From: Nocardioides currus
GTDB lineage: Bacteria > Actinomycetota > Actinomycetes > Propionibacteriales > Nocardioidaceae
Length of the DNA stretch: 64,000 nt
Direction of reading: 5' to 3'
Assembly (NCBI RefSeq): GCF_003057875.1
Contig: NZ_PYXZ01000001.1
Location: forward strand, 806,001-870,000
Shown: in pieces, positions 8,908 to 17,490 of the stretch
How the letters are laid out: each line of letters opens with the position of its first letter
Position numbering within the stretch: position 1 is the first letter of the stretch
Translations under genes and position numbers: made by a program
Notes under the pieces: generated by a model
The model's input: the letters and a program-made list of their open reading frames with translations, nothing else
Database searches by the model: none
Told to the model about the DNA's origin: nothing

Positions 8908-9674
8908 CAGGAACGCACCGTCCTCTTCTCGATCCGCTTGTCGGCCGCCTGCTCGGGGGTCAGCGCGACCACCCGCTGCACGTAGACCCCGGGGGTGTGG
9001 ATGTCGTTGGGGTCGAGCTCGCCGGGCTCGACCAGCTCCTCGACCTCGGCGATCGTCACGCGGCCACACATGGCGGCGAGCGGGTTGAAGTTGCGGGCGG
9101 CGTCGCGGTAGACGAGGTTGCCGTGCCGGTCGCCCTTCCACGCGCGCACCAGCCCGAAGTCCGCGACGATCGCGTGCTCGAGCACGAACTCCTTCTCGCC
9201 CTCATGGGTCTCGAAGACCTGGGTCTGCTTCGGCGGTGAGGCGACCTCGATGTTGCCCGCGTCGTCGTACTTCCACGGCAGCCCGCCCTCGGCCACCTGC
9301 GTGCCGACGCCGGTCACGGTGAAGAAGGCCGGGATGCCCGAGCCGCCGGCGCGCATCCGCTCGGCCAGCGTGCCCTGCGGCGTCAGCTCGACCTCGAGCT
9401 CGCCGGAGAGGTACTGCCGGGCGAACTCCTTGTTCTCCCCGACGTACGACGACACCATCCGCCGCAGCCGCTTCTCCATGAGCAGCAGGCCGAGGCCCCA
9501 GTCGTCCACACCGCAGTTGTTCGACACGGCCTCCAGGTCGGTGGTCCCGGCCTCCAGCACCGCCTCGATCAGCACGGACGGGATGCCGCACAGCCCGAAC
9601 CCGCCCACCGACAGCGTGGCGCCGTCCGGGATGTCGGCGACCGCGGCAGCGGCGCTCTCGACGACCTTGTCCAT
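8907..9674 (-). CDS. scoA: 3-oxoacid (succinyl-CoA:acetoacetate type) CoA-transferase, subunit A
   Basis: 255 residues, usual for the family. Conserved stretches include [19 protein letters not shown], the [11 protein letters not shown] segment, [18 protein letters not shown] and [20 protein letters not shown], all typical of SCOT/AtoD-type subunit A. A GGAGG ribosome site precedes the ATG by seven to eight bases. First gene of a scoA-scoB-DUF418 operon, divergent from an IclR regulator. Likely role: entry of acetoacetate or another 3-oxoacid into central metabolism. Confidence 0.9.
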   Translation of the reverse strand: MDKVVESAAAAVADIPDGATLSVGGFGLCGIPSVLIEAVLEAGTTDLEAVSNNCGVDDWGLGLLLMEKRLRRMVSSYVGENKEFARQYLSGELEVELTPQGTLAERMRAGGSGIPAFFTVTGVGTQVAEGGLPWKYDDAGNIEVASPPKQTQVFETHEGEKEFVLEHAIVADFGLVRAWKGDRHGNLVYRDAARNFNPLAAMCGRVTIAEVEELVEPGELDPNDIHTPGVYVQRVVALTPEQAADKRIEKRTVRS

Positions 9675-9725
9675 GTGTTGTCCTCCGCAGTCCTTGGGTC
9701 CCCCGATTCAAGGGCCAACCCCCGT

Positions 9726-9739
9726 GGGCGTCAACGCCC
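9726..9739. promoter_or_regulatory. Possible operator in the scoA/IclR divergent region
   Basis: Perfect palindrome GGGCGT-CA-ACGCCC in the 127-base gap between scoA and the divergent IclR gene. IclR regulators commonly bind palindromes next to their own gene, so this is a reasonable candidate site. There is no direct evidence. Confidence 0.4.
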
Positions 9740-9801
9740 GGCCATCCAGCGGTCGGACTTCTCTCGCTCATCGACCTCCCGGGCGGAGTAGCGTCCACCC
9801 A

Positions 9802-10563
9802 ATGGACGCACCCGTGGACGTCGTGGGCCGCGTGGCCACGCTGCTGCGCGCGGTGTCGGCCCGCGAGCCCGACGGCGCGACGACGTCCGAGGCCGCCCGC
9901 ACCGCCGGCCTCGCGCGGCCCACCGCCCACCGGCTGCTGGCGTCGCTCGCCGCTGCCGGTCTCGTCGATCGCGACCCGACCGGGCGCTGGCTGCTCGGTC
10001 CCGAGCTGCACTTCCTCGGCCTGGCCGCGGCGACTCGTTACGACGTGACGGCGCTCGCCCAGCCGGTCGTACGCCGGCTCTCGCTCGCCACCGGGGAGAG
10101 CGCGTTCTTCTCCGCCCGCCGCGGCGACGAGACGATCTGCCTGGTGCGGGAGGACGGCAGCTTCCCGATCCGCTCGCACGTCCTGCACGAGGGCATCCGC
10201 TTCCCGCTCGGCGTCGCGTCCGCGGGCCTGGCGATCCTCTCGTTCCTCGACGACGCCGAGGTCGAGGCCTACCTCGCTCGCGCCGACCTGGCCGGGGAGT
10301 ACGGCGCCGCGCACACCGCCGACGCCGTCCGCGAGCGGGTCGACCAGACCCGCGCCGCGGGGTTCGCGTTCAACCCGGGACTGATCGTGGAGGGCAGCTG
10401 GGGGATGGCGGCCGCGGTCTTCGACGCCGACGAGCGCCCGCAGTGGGCGCTCACGCTGACCGGCATCGAGCAGCGGTTCGGCGCCGCACGACGTCGCGAG
10501 CTGGGTGAGCTGCTCCTGCGCGAGGCCCATGTGCTCTCCCGCACACTGCGGCCGCGCGCCTGA
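9802..10563 (+). CDS. IclR-family transcriptional regulator
   Basis: 253 residues. The N-terminal winged helix-turn-helix (about 8-70) includes TSEAARTAGLARPTAHRLLASL and the C-terminal effector domain (about 85-250) contains GESAFFSARRGDETICLVREDG and RFPLGVASAGLAILSFL, typical of the family. It is divergent from scoAB and probably controls it. The ATG at 9802 is chosen because TAGCGT lies seven bases before it (leaderless) and the frame upstream lacks family similarity. Confidence 0.88.
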   Translation: MDAPVDVVGRVATLLRAVSAREPDGATTSEAARTAGLARPTAHRLLASLAAAGLVDRDPTGRWLLGPELHFLGLAAATRYDVTALAQPVVRRLSLATGESAFFSARRGDETICLVREDGSFPIRSHVLHEGIRFPLGVASAGLAILSFLDDAEVEAYLARADLAGEYGAAHTADAVRERVDQTRAAGFAFNPGLIVEGSWGMAAAVFDADERPQWALTLTGIEQRFGAARRRELGELLLREAHVLSRTLRPRA

Positions 10564-10596
10564 CGGTCACCGACTCCAGCGACCTATCCTGCAGAC

Positions 10597-11616
10597 GTGA
10601 GCCCCCGCGCCGAGCAGCCCGTCGACTGGTCCGGCGTCCAGCTGCACGTCGTGACCGGCAAGGGCGGCACCGGCAAGTCGACCGTGGCCGCGGCCCTCGC
10701 GCTGGCGCTCGCCTCGACCGGCAAGGACGTGCTGCTCTGCGAGGTCGAGGGCCGCCAGGGCATCGCCCGGATGTTCGACGTCGACCCGCTCCCCTACGAG
10801 GAGCGGCGCATCGCCCGCGGGCTGCCTGACGGCGACGTGTCCCCCGGCGCCGTGCACGCGCTCCACATCGACGCGGAGTCCGCGCTGCTGGAGTACCTCG
10901 CGATGTACTACAAGCTCGGCCGCGCCGGTCGCGCCCTCGACCGCTTCGGGATCATCGACTTCGCGACCACGATCGCGCCCGGCGTGCGCGACGTGCTGCT
11001 GACGGGCAAGGTCTACGAGGCCGCCCGTCGCAACGCCCGCCACAAGGGCGCGCGCCGCTACGACGCGATCGTGCTCGACGCCCCGCCGACCGGGCGCATC
11101 ACCCAGTTCCTCAACGTCAACGGCGAGCTGGCCGGCCTGGCCAAGGTCGGGCCGATCAAGAACCAGGCCGACACGGTGATGACCCTGTTCCGCTCGCCGA
11201 AGACGCTCGTGCACCTCGTGACCGTGCTTGAGGAGATGCCCGTGCAGGAGACCGCCGACGGGATCGCCGACCTCCGCGACGCCAAGCTGCCCGTGGGGGC
11301 GGTCATCGTCAACCTCGTGCGCCCCCGCGACCTCGGGCACGCCGCCCTCGAGGCGGCCCGCTCCGGCGACCTCGACCGCGAGCAGATCACGGCCGACCTG
11401 CAGGCGGCGAAGCTCGACGTCACCCACGAGCTGGTCGACGCCCTCGTCGCCGAGGCCCGCGACCACGCCGACCGTCGCGCCCTCGAGGACGCCCAGCGCC
11501 TCCTGGTGCGCGACCTGGACGTCCCGACCGCCGAGCTCCCGCGGCTGGCCGACGGCGTCGACCTCGGCGGGCTCTACGAGCTCGCCGCCCTCCTCGAGCA
11601 GCAGGGCCTGGCATGA
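10597..11616 (+). CDS. ArsA/Get3-like ATPase, first of a pair
   Basis: 339 residues. The N-terminal P-loop VVTGKGGTGKST is the deviant Walker A of the ArsA/Get3/MinD group and has the signature lysine (GKGG). The switch region DAIVLDAPPTGR follows. GTG at 10597 has TATCCT six bases upstream (leaderless). The gene overlaps the next ATPase gene by four bases. The arrangement ArsA-like pair, whiB, ponA-type gene equals the Rv3679-Rv3680-whiB4-ponA2 order in Mycobacterium tuberculosis, so the proteins are likely heteromeric partners. Arsenite export is unlikely, as no arsenic gene is near. Confidence 0.85.
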   Translation: MSPRAEQPVDWSGVQLHVVTGKGGTGKSTVAAALALALASTGKDVLLCEVEGRQGIARMFDVDPLPYEERRIARGLPDGDVSPGAVHALHIDAESALLEYLAMYYKLGRAGRALDRFGIIDFATTIAPGVRDVLLTGKVYEAARRNARHKGARRYDAIVLDAPPTGRITQFLNVNGELAGLAKVGPIKNQADTVMTLFRSPKTLVHLVTVLEEMPVQETADGIADLRDAKLPVGAVIVNLVRPRDLGHAALEAARSGDLDREQITADLQAAKLDVTHELVDALVAEARDHADRRALEDAQRLLVRDLDVPTAELPRLADGVDLGGLYELAALLEQQGLA

Positions 11617-12809
11617 GCACCTCAGGACGTACGTCGCAGCGCACCCGTCCCCGGGTCGGACCGCTGACCGCGACCACCGAGCGCGCACCGAGCCTCGACG
11701 TGGACGCCCTCCTCGACGACCGCGGCACCGGGATCATCGTGTGCTGCGGGTCGGGCGGCGTCGGCAAGACCACCACGTCCGCGGCCCTCGCCCTGCGTGC
11801 CGCGGAGCGCGGGCGCAAGGTCGTCGTTCTGACCATCGACCCCGCCCGCCGCCTGGCCCAGTCGATGGGCATCGAGGAGCTCGACAACACCCCGCGCCCC
11901 GTGCCGGGCGTCGGCGGCCCCGCGGGCGGCTCCCTCGACGCGATGATGCTCGACATGAAGCGCACCTTCGACGAGGTCGTGCTCAGCCAGGCCACCCCCG
12001 AGAAGGCGAGGTCGATCCTGGACAACCCCTTCTACATCGCCCTGTCAAGCTCGTTCTCGGGCACGCAGGAGTACATGGCGATGGAGAAGCTGGGTCAGAT
12101 CCACGCCCAGGCGCAGCAGGACGGGTCCTACGACCTGATCGTCGTGGACACGCCGCCCTCACGCTCGGCGCTGGACTTCCTCGACGCACCCGAGCGGCTC
12201 AGCAGCTTCCTCGACGGTCGCTTCATCCGGCTGCTGCTGGCGCCGGCCAAGGGACCGGCCCGGCTGATGACGGCGGGGGTCGGCCTCATCACCAACGCGC
12301 TGACCAAGATCCTGGGCGCCCAGGTGCTGCGCGACATGCAGACCTTCGTGGCTGCCTTCGACACCCTGTTCGGCGGCTTCCGCCAGCGGGCGCAGAAGAC
12401 GTTCTCCCTGCTGCAGGCCGACGGCACCGCCTTCCTGGTGGTGGCCGCCCCCGAGCCCGACGCGCTGCGCGAGGCGGCCTACTTCGTGGAGCGGCTGACC
12501 GAGGACGAGATGCCGCTGGCCGGGCTGGTCGTCAACCGGGCCAGCGCCCCGGTGGCGGTCGACCTCTCGGTCGAGGAGGCCACGGCCGCCGCCGACCGCC
12601 TGGTCGCGATCGAGCACGACTCGACCACCGCGGGACTGCTCAGGCTGCACGCCGACCGCGGCCGGATCGTCGCGCGCGAGGCCCACCTGCGCGAGCGCTG
12701 GGCCACCGAGCACCCCGGGGTGCCGACCACCGTCGTGGCGGCACTGTCGACCGACGTGCACGACCTCGACGGGCTCCGCCGCGTCGGCTCGCTGCTCGCC
12801 GACGGGTGA
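11613..12809 (+). CDS. ArsA/Get3-like ATPase, second of a pair
   Basis: 398 residues. The P-loop reads CCGSGGVGKTTT at about residue 45: the GKT core is present, but the signature lysine position holds serine. LTIDPARRLAQSMGI and DLIVVDTPPSRSALDFL follow, as in ArsA-family proteins. The start ATG overlaps the first gene's stop (ATGA). With its partner it probably forms a heteromeric ATPase like the mycobacterial Rv3679/Rv3680 pair; the client or cargo is not evident. Confidence 0.85.
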   Translation: MSTSGRTSQRTRPRVGPLTATTERAPSLDVDALLDDRGTGIIVCCGSGGVGKTTTSAALALRAAERGRKVVVLTIDPARRLAQSMGIEELDNTPRPVPGVGGPAGGSLDAMMLDMKRTFDEVVLSQATPEKARSILDNPFYIALSSSFSGTQEYMAMEKLGQIHAQAQQDGSYDLIVVDTPPSRSALDFLDAPERLSSFLDGRFIRLLLAPAKGPARLMTAGVGLITNALTKILGAQVLRDMQTFVAAFDTLFGGFRQRAQKTFSLLQADGTAFLVVAAPEPDALREAAYFVERLTEDEMPLAGLVVNRASAPVAVDLSVEEATAAADRLVAIEHDSTTAGLLRLHADRGRIVAREAHLRERWATEHPGVPTTVVAALSTDVHDLDGLRRVGSLLADG

Positions 12810-12832
12810 GCGAGCGCCGTACACACGACTGA

Positions 12833-12853
12833 TCCGGCAGCGAGGCTGCCGGA
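12833..12853. terminator. Convergent hairpin between the ArsA-like pair and whiB4
   Basis: Perfect nine-base stem TCCGGCAGC / GCTGCCGGA with a three-base loop in the 98-base gap between two converging genes, so it could serve both. Confidence 0.6.
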
Positions 12854-12907
12854 CCAGTGGGTACTACGGGGAGCGCCGGGGGTTCGGAGCGCGCTCAGAC
12901 GGTGAGG

Positions 12908-13207
12908 TCAGACAGTGACCTTGGCACCGACGTGCTCGTTGCGGGCGGACTCCAGGACGGTGCGCCACGAGGCCTGCGGGCGACGACGGAGGAGGGCGCG
13001 ACGCTCACGCTCGGTCATGCCGCCCCAGACCCCCCACTCGATCTGGTTGTCGAGGGCCTCGGCGAGGCACTCGGTCCGGACCGGGCACGAGGCGCAGACC
13101 TGCTTCGCCTTGTTCTGCTCGGCGCCACGGACGAAGAGCGCGTCCGGCGTGTCCTGACGGCACGCTGCCCGCGGTGCCCAATCCTCAACCCACATGATCT
13201 CCGCCAT
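12908..13207 (-). CDS. whiB4: WhiB-family iron-sulfur regulator (WhiB4-like)
   Basis: 99 residues. The four cluster-binding cysteines are C16, C38, C41 and C47 (C-x21-C-x2-C-x5-C), followed by the turn motif GVWGGMTERERR at 59-70 and a basic tail. The motif DALFVRGAEQ before the second cysteine and the position between the ArsA-like pair and a ponA2-type gene match WhiB4, a redox-responsive regulator in mycobacteria. ATG at 13195 is an alternative start. The upstream region is unusually AT-rich for this genome and holds five copies of ATGGTC/GACCAT. Confidence 0.85.
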   Translation of the reverse strand: MAEIMWVEDWAPRAACRQDTPDALFVRGAEQNKAKQVCASCPVRTECLAEALDNQIEWGVWGGMTERERRALLRRRPQASWRTVLESARNEHVGAKVTV

Positions 13208-13221
13208 TCGGTGGGGCTCTG

Positions 13222-13339
13222 ATGGTCGCCCCCATAGCGACCATTTCTCGACCCGAGATGACCGTAGGCAAAGTCAAGAGATTGAAGTAGAGACCATCCA
13301 GTCAATCCTTATGGTCCGTTGTGACTAGACCAGATGGTC
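13222..13339. promoter_or_regulatory. Cluster of five ATGGTC/GACCAT sites upstream of whiB4 and ponA2
   Basis: The hexamer occurs at 13222, 13239 (reverse), 13292 (reverse), 13311 and 13334, most within a longer GATGGTC-type context. The gap between the divergent whiB4 and PBP genes is 230 bases and is lower in GC than its surroundings. One regulator acting on both genes is plausible. Confidence 0.5.
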
Positions 13340-13437
13340 ACGCATGTCGGGTGTCATGCCCCGATCGGCACCGAAAACGGCGTCGGGTGTGGTACGGCGA
13401 ATCGGCCGGTCTGGCTCGCTCCCGTACTCTGGGGCCC

Positions 13438-15771
13438 ATGTCCAAACAGGCTTCCCCGCCCGGTCGCAAGCCCCGGATCCTGGCCCACCTCGCCGTGATG
13501 GTGGCCGTCTCGGCGATCATGGGACTGCTGGTGGCCGGGCTCGCGATCCCCTTCGCCGGCGTCGTGGGCGTCGCCGCGAAGGACGTCAGCAAGGGCATGG
13601 TCAACCTGCCCGACGAGCTCGAGGCCAAGGAGCTGGCCCAGAAGACGCGGATCTACGACGTCAACGGCAACCTCATCGCCTCGCTCTACGACCAGAACCG
13701 CATCAACGTCGGCCTCAAGCAGATCTCCCGCAAGATGGTCGAGGCCATCGTCTCCATCGAGGACGACCGCTACTACAAGCACGGCGCCCTCGACATCCGC
13801 GGCACCATCCGCGCCTTCGTCACCAACCAGGCGAGCGGCTCGGTCCAGGGTGGCTCCTCCATCACCCAGCAGATGGTCAAGCAGACCCTGCTCAACCAGG
13901 CGGAGACGAAGAAGGAAGCGGCGGCGGCGACCGACGACACCTACGCCCGCAAGCTGCGCGAGCTGCGCTACGCCATCGCGTTCGAGAAGAACTACTCCAA
14001 GGACTGGATCCTCGAGCGCTACCTCAACATCGCCTACTTCGGCGACGGCGCCTACGGCATCCAGTCGGCGGCCCAGCACTACTTCTCCAAGAACGCCAAG
14101 AACCTCAACTACCTCCAGTCCGCGACGCTGGCCGGCCTGGTGAAGAACCCCACCGGCTACGACCCGACCAACTCGCCCGAGCGCTCGCTCAACCGGCGCA
14201 ACGTCGTGCTCGACCGGATGGCGCAGCTCAACGTCATCCCGACGGAGCAGGCCGACAAGCTCAAGGAGCGCCCGCTCGGCCTCAAGATCGAGAAGTCGCC
14301 CAACGGCTGCCAGCAGTCGGCGGCGCCGTTCTTCTGCGACTACGCCGTCAACTACCTCCTCAAGGACAAGTCGCTCGGCGACACCGTCAAGGACCGCAAG
14401 CGCCTGCTCCAGTCAGGCGGCCTGTCGATCTACACCACGATCGACCTCGACTACCAGGCCGGCGCCGACGCGGCCGTGAAGGCCCACGTCAACCCGACCG
14501 ACAACGCCATCGGCGGCCTCGCGATGGTCGAGCCCGGCACCGGCTACGTCCGTGCCCTCGCGCAGTCGCGCCCGATGGGCAAGAACAAGGCCGCCGGCCA
14601 GACCTACCTCAACTACGTCGTCCCGCGGAAGTACGGCGACGCCAACGGCTTCCAGGCCGGCTCCACGTTCAAGGCGTTCGTGCTGGCGGCGGCGATCAAC
14701 CAGAACATCCCGCTGAGCGAGTCGATCTACTCCCCGATCAAGATGGAGATCCCCGACTCGGAGTTCGAGACCTGCGACGGTCCCTACTACGGCGACGGGG
14801 GCTGGAACGTCTCCAACTCGACCGGCGGCGACCAGAGCTACAACCTCTACACCGGCACGCAGCAGTCGGTGAACACCTTCTTCGCCCAGCTCGAGACCGA
14901 GACCGGCATGTGCGAGCCGATCGAGCTCGCGCAGAAGATGGGCATCACGCTGCCGACCGCCCAGCAGGTCCCGTCGTGGGTGCTCGGCGTCTCCGACACC
15001 GACCCGCTGACGATGGCCCAGGCCTACGCCACCTTCGCCGCCCGCGGCCTGCACTGCGACGCCCTGCCCGTCACGCAGGTCCTCAAGGCCGACGGCAGCA
15101 CGTTCAAGGACTACGGCACGAGCTGCGAGCAGGTCATGCCCGGCCCGACCGCGGACGCCGTCAACGACGTCCTGCGCGGCGTGATGGAGCCCGGCGGGTT
15201 CGGCCAGAACATCGCCCCGTCGGTGCCGTCGGCCGGCAAGACCGGCACCAACCAAGGCAACATGTCGGTGTGGTTCGTGGGCTACACACCGCAGGTCGCC
15301 ACGGCCGCGATGGTCGCCGGCGCCAACGAGCTCGGTCACTGGGTCAGCCTGAACGGGCAGACCGTCGGCGGCGTCGGCATCGGCGAGGCGTTCGGCTCCA
15401 CCGTCGCCGGCCCGATCTGGGGCGAGGCGATGGGCGCGGTCGCCGACAAGCTCGACTACGAGGACTTCCAGGCCCCGGCCGGCGACGAGATCGCCGGTGT
15501 GCTCACCCCGGTCCCCGAGGTGTTCGGCATGAGCGTCAAGGAGGCGCGAGCGACCCTGGAGTCCGCCGGCTTCAAGGCGTCGGTCGCCGGGTTCGCCAAC
15601 TCCACCGCGCCGGAGGGCAGCGTCGTGTTCACGTCGCCGGCGGCCGGCACCTCGCTGGGCTCCGGTGACACCGTGGGGATCTACCAGTCCACCGGCTACG
15701 TCCCCGCGCCGCCCAAGAAGGACAAGGGCGACAAGAACAAGGGTCGCGGCCGGGGCCGCGGCAACCGCTGA
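13438..15771 (+). CDS. ponA2: Bifunctional class A penicillin-binding protein with a PASTA domain (PonA2-like)
   Basis: 777 residues. Membrane anchor at about 17-45. Glycosyltransferase GT51 domain at about 70-250 with the catalytic EDDRYYKHGALD motif near 108 and GGSSITQQMVKQ. Transpeptidase domain at about 370-665 with S-T-F-K near 409, SVN near 480 and KTGT near 601. A PASTA domain (EVFGMSVKEARATLESAGF) begins near 693, followed by a Lys/Arg/Gly-rich tail. It polymerises and crosslinks peptidoglycan at the outer face of the membrane. TACTCT seven bases before the ATG supports a leaderless start, which sets the start over upstream codons. Confidence 0.93.
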   Translation: MSKQASPPGRKPRILAHLAVMVAVSAIMGLLVAGLAIPFAGVVGVAAKDVSKGMVNLPDELEAKELAQKTRIYDVNGNLIASLYDQNRINVGLKQISRKMVEAIVSIEDDRYYKHGALDIRGTIRAFVTNQASGSVQGGSSITQQMVKQTLLNQAETKKEAAAATDDTYARKLRELRYAIAFEKNYSKDWILERYLNIAYFGDGAYGIQSAAQHYFSKNAKNLNYLQSATLAGLVKNPTGYDPTNSPERSLNRRNVVLDRMAQLNVIPTEQADKLKERPLGLKIEKSPNGCQQSAAPFFCDYAVNYLLKDKSLGDTVKDRKRLLQSGGLSIYTTIDLDYQAGADAAVKAHVNPTDNAIGGLAMVEPGTGYVRALAQSRPMGKNKAAGQTYLNYVVPRKYGDANGFQAGSTFKAFVLAAAINQNIPLSESIYSPIKMEIPDSEFETCDGPYYGDGGWNVSNSTGGDQSYNLYTGTQQSVNTFFAQLETETGMCEPIELAQKMGITLPTAQQVPSWVLGVSDTDPLTMAQAYATFAARGLHCDALPVTQVLKADGSTFKDYGTSCEQVMPGPTADAVNDVLRGVMEPGGFGQNIAPSVPSAGKTGTNQGNMSVWFVGYTPQVATAAMVAGANELGHWVSLNGQTVGGVGIGEAFGSTVAGPIWGEAMGAVADKLDYEDFQAPAGDEIAGVLTPVPEVFGMSVKEARATLESAGFKASVAGFANSTAPEGSVVFTSPAAGTSLGSGDTVGIYQSTGYVPAPPKKDKGDKNKGRGRGRGNR

Positions 15772-15778
15772 CCGCTCT

Positions 15779-15801
15779 GGTCGAGCGGGTCTCGCTCAAC
15801 C
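15779..15801. terminator. Convergent hairpin between ponA2 and the YqeY gene
   Basis: GGTCGAGC / GCTCAACC imperfect stem (one mismatch) with a seven-base loop, between converging genes and running over the stop codon of the YqeY gene. Confidence 0.5.
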
Positions 15802-16254
15802 GAGCTGGCGGCGGACCTCAGCAGCGACTGCGCCGCCGTCGGTGCGCCCCTTCACCTGCGGGGTCACGACCCCCATCACCTTGCCCATCGCGCGCATGCC
15901 CTCGTCGGCCGCGCCGGTCTGGGCGATGGCGGCGGTGACGAGCTCGGCGATCTCGGCCTCGCTCAGCGCTTCCGGGAGGTAGTCGGCGATCACCACGCCC
16001 TCCGCCTCCTCCTTGGCCGCCATCTCCGCACGACCGCCCTCGGCGAAGGCCACCGCCGCCTCGCGGCGTCGCTTGGCCTCGGTCGAGAGGACGCCGATGA
16101 TGTCGTCGTCGGAGAGCTCGCGCTGCTCCTTGCCGGCCACCTCGGCGTTGGTGATGGCGGTCAGCACCATCCGCAGCGTGGAGGAGCGGACCTCGTCACG
16201 CGCCTTGATGGCGGTGGTGAGGTCGGCACGGAGACGGTCCTTCAGAGCACTCAT
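15796..16254 (-). CDS. GatB/YqeY-domain protein
   Basis: 152 residues, matching the YqeY family. MSALKDRLRADLTTAIKARDE at the start, then LRMVLTAITNAEVAGK, EAKRRREAAVAFAEGGR and IADYLPEALSEAEI, are standard. The family resembles the tail domain of GatB, the tRNA-dependent amidotransferase subunit, but the stand-alone role is not established. The ATG is chosen by family length; a CACAAT box six bases upstream suggests a leaderless start. Divergent from the phosphoesterase gene with only 25 bases between starts. Confidence 0.92.
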   Translation of the reverse strand: MSALKDRLRADLTTAIKARDEVRSSTLRMVLTAITNAEVAGKEQRELSDDDIIGVLSTEAKRRREAAVAFAEGGRAEMAAKEEAEGVVIADYLPEALSEAEIAELVTAAIAQTGAADEGMRAMGKVMGVVTPQVKGRTDGGAVAAEVRRQLG

Positions 16255-16279
16255 GGCTCCATTGTGGCAGCCTTGCCGC

Positions 16280-17215
16280 GTGCCCTCCTCCGAGTTCCTC
16301 CGCCGCCGGGTGGGCCTGACGCTCGGCGCGGGCGCCGCGGCCGGGCTGGCGCTGACGACGTACGCCGCGTGGGAGGCCCGGCAGTACACGCTGCGTGAGG
16401 TCACGGTGCCGATCCTGCCCGCGGGCCGACCGGCGCTGCGCGTCCTGCACCTCAGCGACATCCACATGGCTCCCGACCAGCAGGCCAAGCAGGAGTGGCT
16501 GCGCTCGCTGGCCGACCTCGCCCCCGACCTGGTCATCGACACCGGGGACAACCTGTCGCACATGGCCTCGGTCCCGGTCGTCGTCGACTCTCTCGGCCCG
16601 CTGCTCGACCTCCCGGGCGTCTCGGTCTTCGGCTCCAACGACTACTTCTCGCCCGGCTGGCGCAACCCGATGCTCTACCTGCTGCCCGACCGCGGCAAGC
16701 GCAACACCCACACCCCCCAACTCCCCTGGCGCGAGCTCAAGCAGCGGTTCGCCGACCGCGGCTGGGTGCACCTGTGCAACGAGCGGGCGACCATCACCGC
16801 CGCCGGGACGACGTTCGCGCTGGCCGGCGTCGACGACCCGCACCTGGAGTACGACGACCTGGCGGCCGTGGCCGGGCCGGCCGACCGGGACGCCGACGTG
16901 CGACTCGGGATCACGCACGCGCCGTACCTCCGGGTGCTCGACCAGTACGCCGCCGACGGCTACGACGCCGTCATCGCCGGCCACACCCACGGCGGCCAGG
17001 TCTGCCTGCCCGGCATCGGTGCGCTGACCACCAACTGCGACCTCGAGCCCGCCCGGGCCAAGGGCCTGCACCGCCACCCCGCCGAGTCCGCGCCCGGCGA
17101 CCCGGGCTCCGCCTGGCTGCACGTCTCGGCCGGGTTGGGCACCAACCCCTACGTCCGCCTCCGCGTCGCGTGCCGCCCCGAGGCGACCCTGATGACGCTC
17201 GTCCCGCGGTCCTGA
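16280..17215 (+). CDS. Membrane-anchored metallophosphoesterase
   Basis: 311 residues. An Arg-rich start (FLRRRVGLTLGAG) leads into one hydrophobic segment, a membrane anchor or Tat-like signal. The calcineurin-like motifs follow in order: LHLSDIHM (D-x-H) near 57, DTGDN near 88, GSNDYF (GNHD variant with Ser and Asp), ITHAPY and AGHTHGGQ. It probably cleaves phosphate esters outside or at the membrane; the substrate is unknown. The same gene follows ponA2 in mycobacteria. GTG at 16280 is chosen because upstream codons would run into the divergent YqeY gene. Confidence 0.87.
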   Translation: MPSSEFLRRRVGLTLGAGAAAGLALTTYAAWEARQYTLREVTVPILPAGRPALRVLHLSDIHMAPDQQAKQEWLRSLADLAPDLVIDTGDNLSHMASVPVVVDSLGPLLDLPGVSVFGSNDYFSPGWRNPMLYLLPDRGKRNTHTPQLPWRELKQRFADRGWVHLCNERATITAAGTTFALAGVDDPHLEYDDLAAVAGPADRDADVRLGITHAPYLRVLDQYAADGYDAVIAGHTHGGQVCLPGIGALTTNCDLEPARAKGLHRHPAESAPGDPGSAWLHVSAGLGTNPYVRLRVACRPEATLMTLVPRS

Positions 17216-17225
17216 GCGGCCCGAT

Positions 17226-17255
17226 TTCAACGGCCTCCGCGCGCTCGGGTATGCT
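17226..17255 (+). promoter_or_regulatory. Promoter of tRNA-Pro
   Basis: TTCAAC and TATGCT hexamers spaced 18 bases apart, about 38 bases upstream of the tRNA-Pro gene. Confidence 0.5.
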
Positions 17256-17293
17256 CGCCGTGCTCTGCGACAGCACGTCGGTCGCAAGCAGAT

Positions 17294-17367
17294 CGGGCTG
17301 TGGCGCAGCTTGGTAGCGCGCCTCGTTCGGGACGAGGAGGCCGCAGGTTCAAATCCTGTCAGCCCGA
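17294..17367 (+). tRNA. tRNA-Pro (CGG)
   Basis: Acceptor CGGGCTG pairs with CAGCCCG at 17360-17366, discriminator A at 17367. The anticodon arm is CCTCG-TTCGGGA-CGAGG, giving anticodon CGG. The T-loop is TTCAAAT. The CCA end is not encoded (ACCG follows). Confidence 0.95.
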
Positions 17368-17374
17368 CCGATCG

Positions 17375-17411
17375 AGCTCCCGGATCCACTCGCGTGGGTC
17401 CGGGAGCTTTC
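17375..17411 (+). terminator. Terminator of tRNA-Pro
   Basis: Strong inverted repeat: AGCTCCCGGA-TCCAC pairs with GTGGG-TCCGGGAGCT around a TCGC loop, then TTTCT, eight bases after the tRNA. Confidence 0.75.
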
Positions 17412-17490
17412 TCGTCGCCGACCGTCGACGCGGCAGTGGCCACCCTCTCAGGTGGTCCGTGCGCCGATCCCACGTGCCCATGATGGCTAC

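Noticed and set aside
8159-9674. 3-oxoadipate CoA-transferase (PcaIJ)
   Set aside because: The IclR neighbour would fit, but the subunit A stretch with [18 protein letters not shown] is nearer to succinyl-CoA:acetoacetate transferases and no other aromatic-degradation gene is present. Kept as an alternative only.
10597-12809. Arsenite-export ATPase
   Set aside because: The proteins are ArsA-like, but no arsB, arsC or arsR gene is near and the gene order matches the mycobacterial pair next to whiB4 and ponA2.
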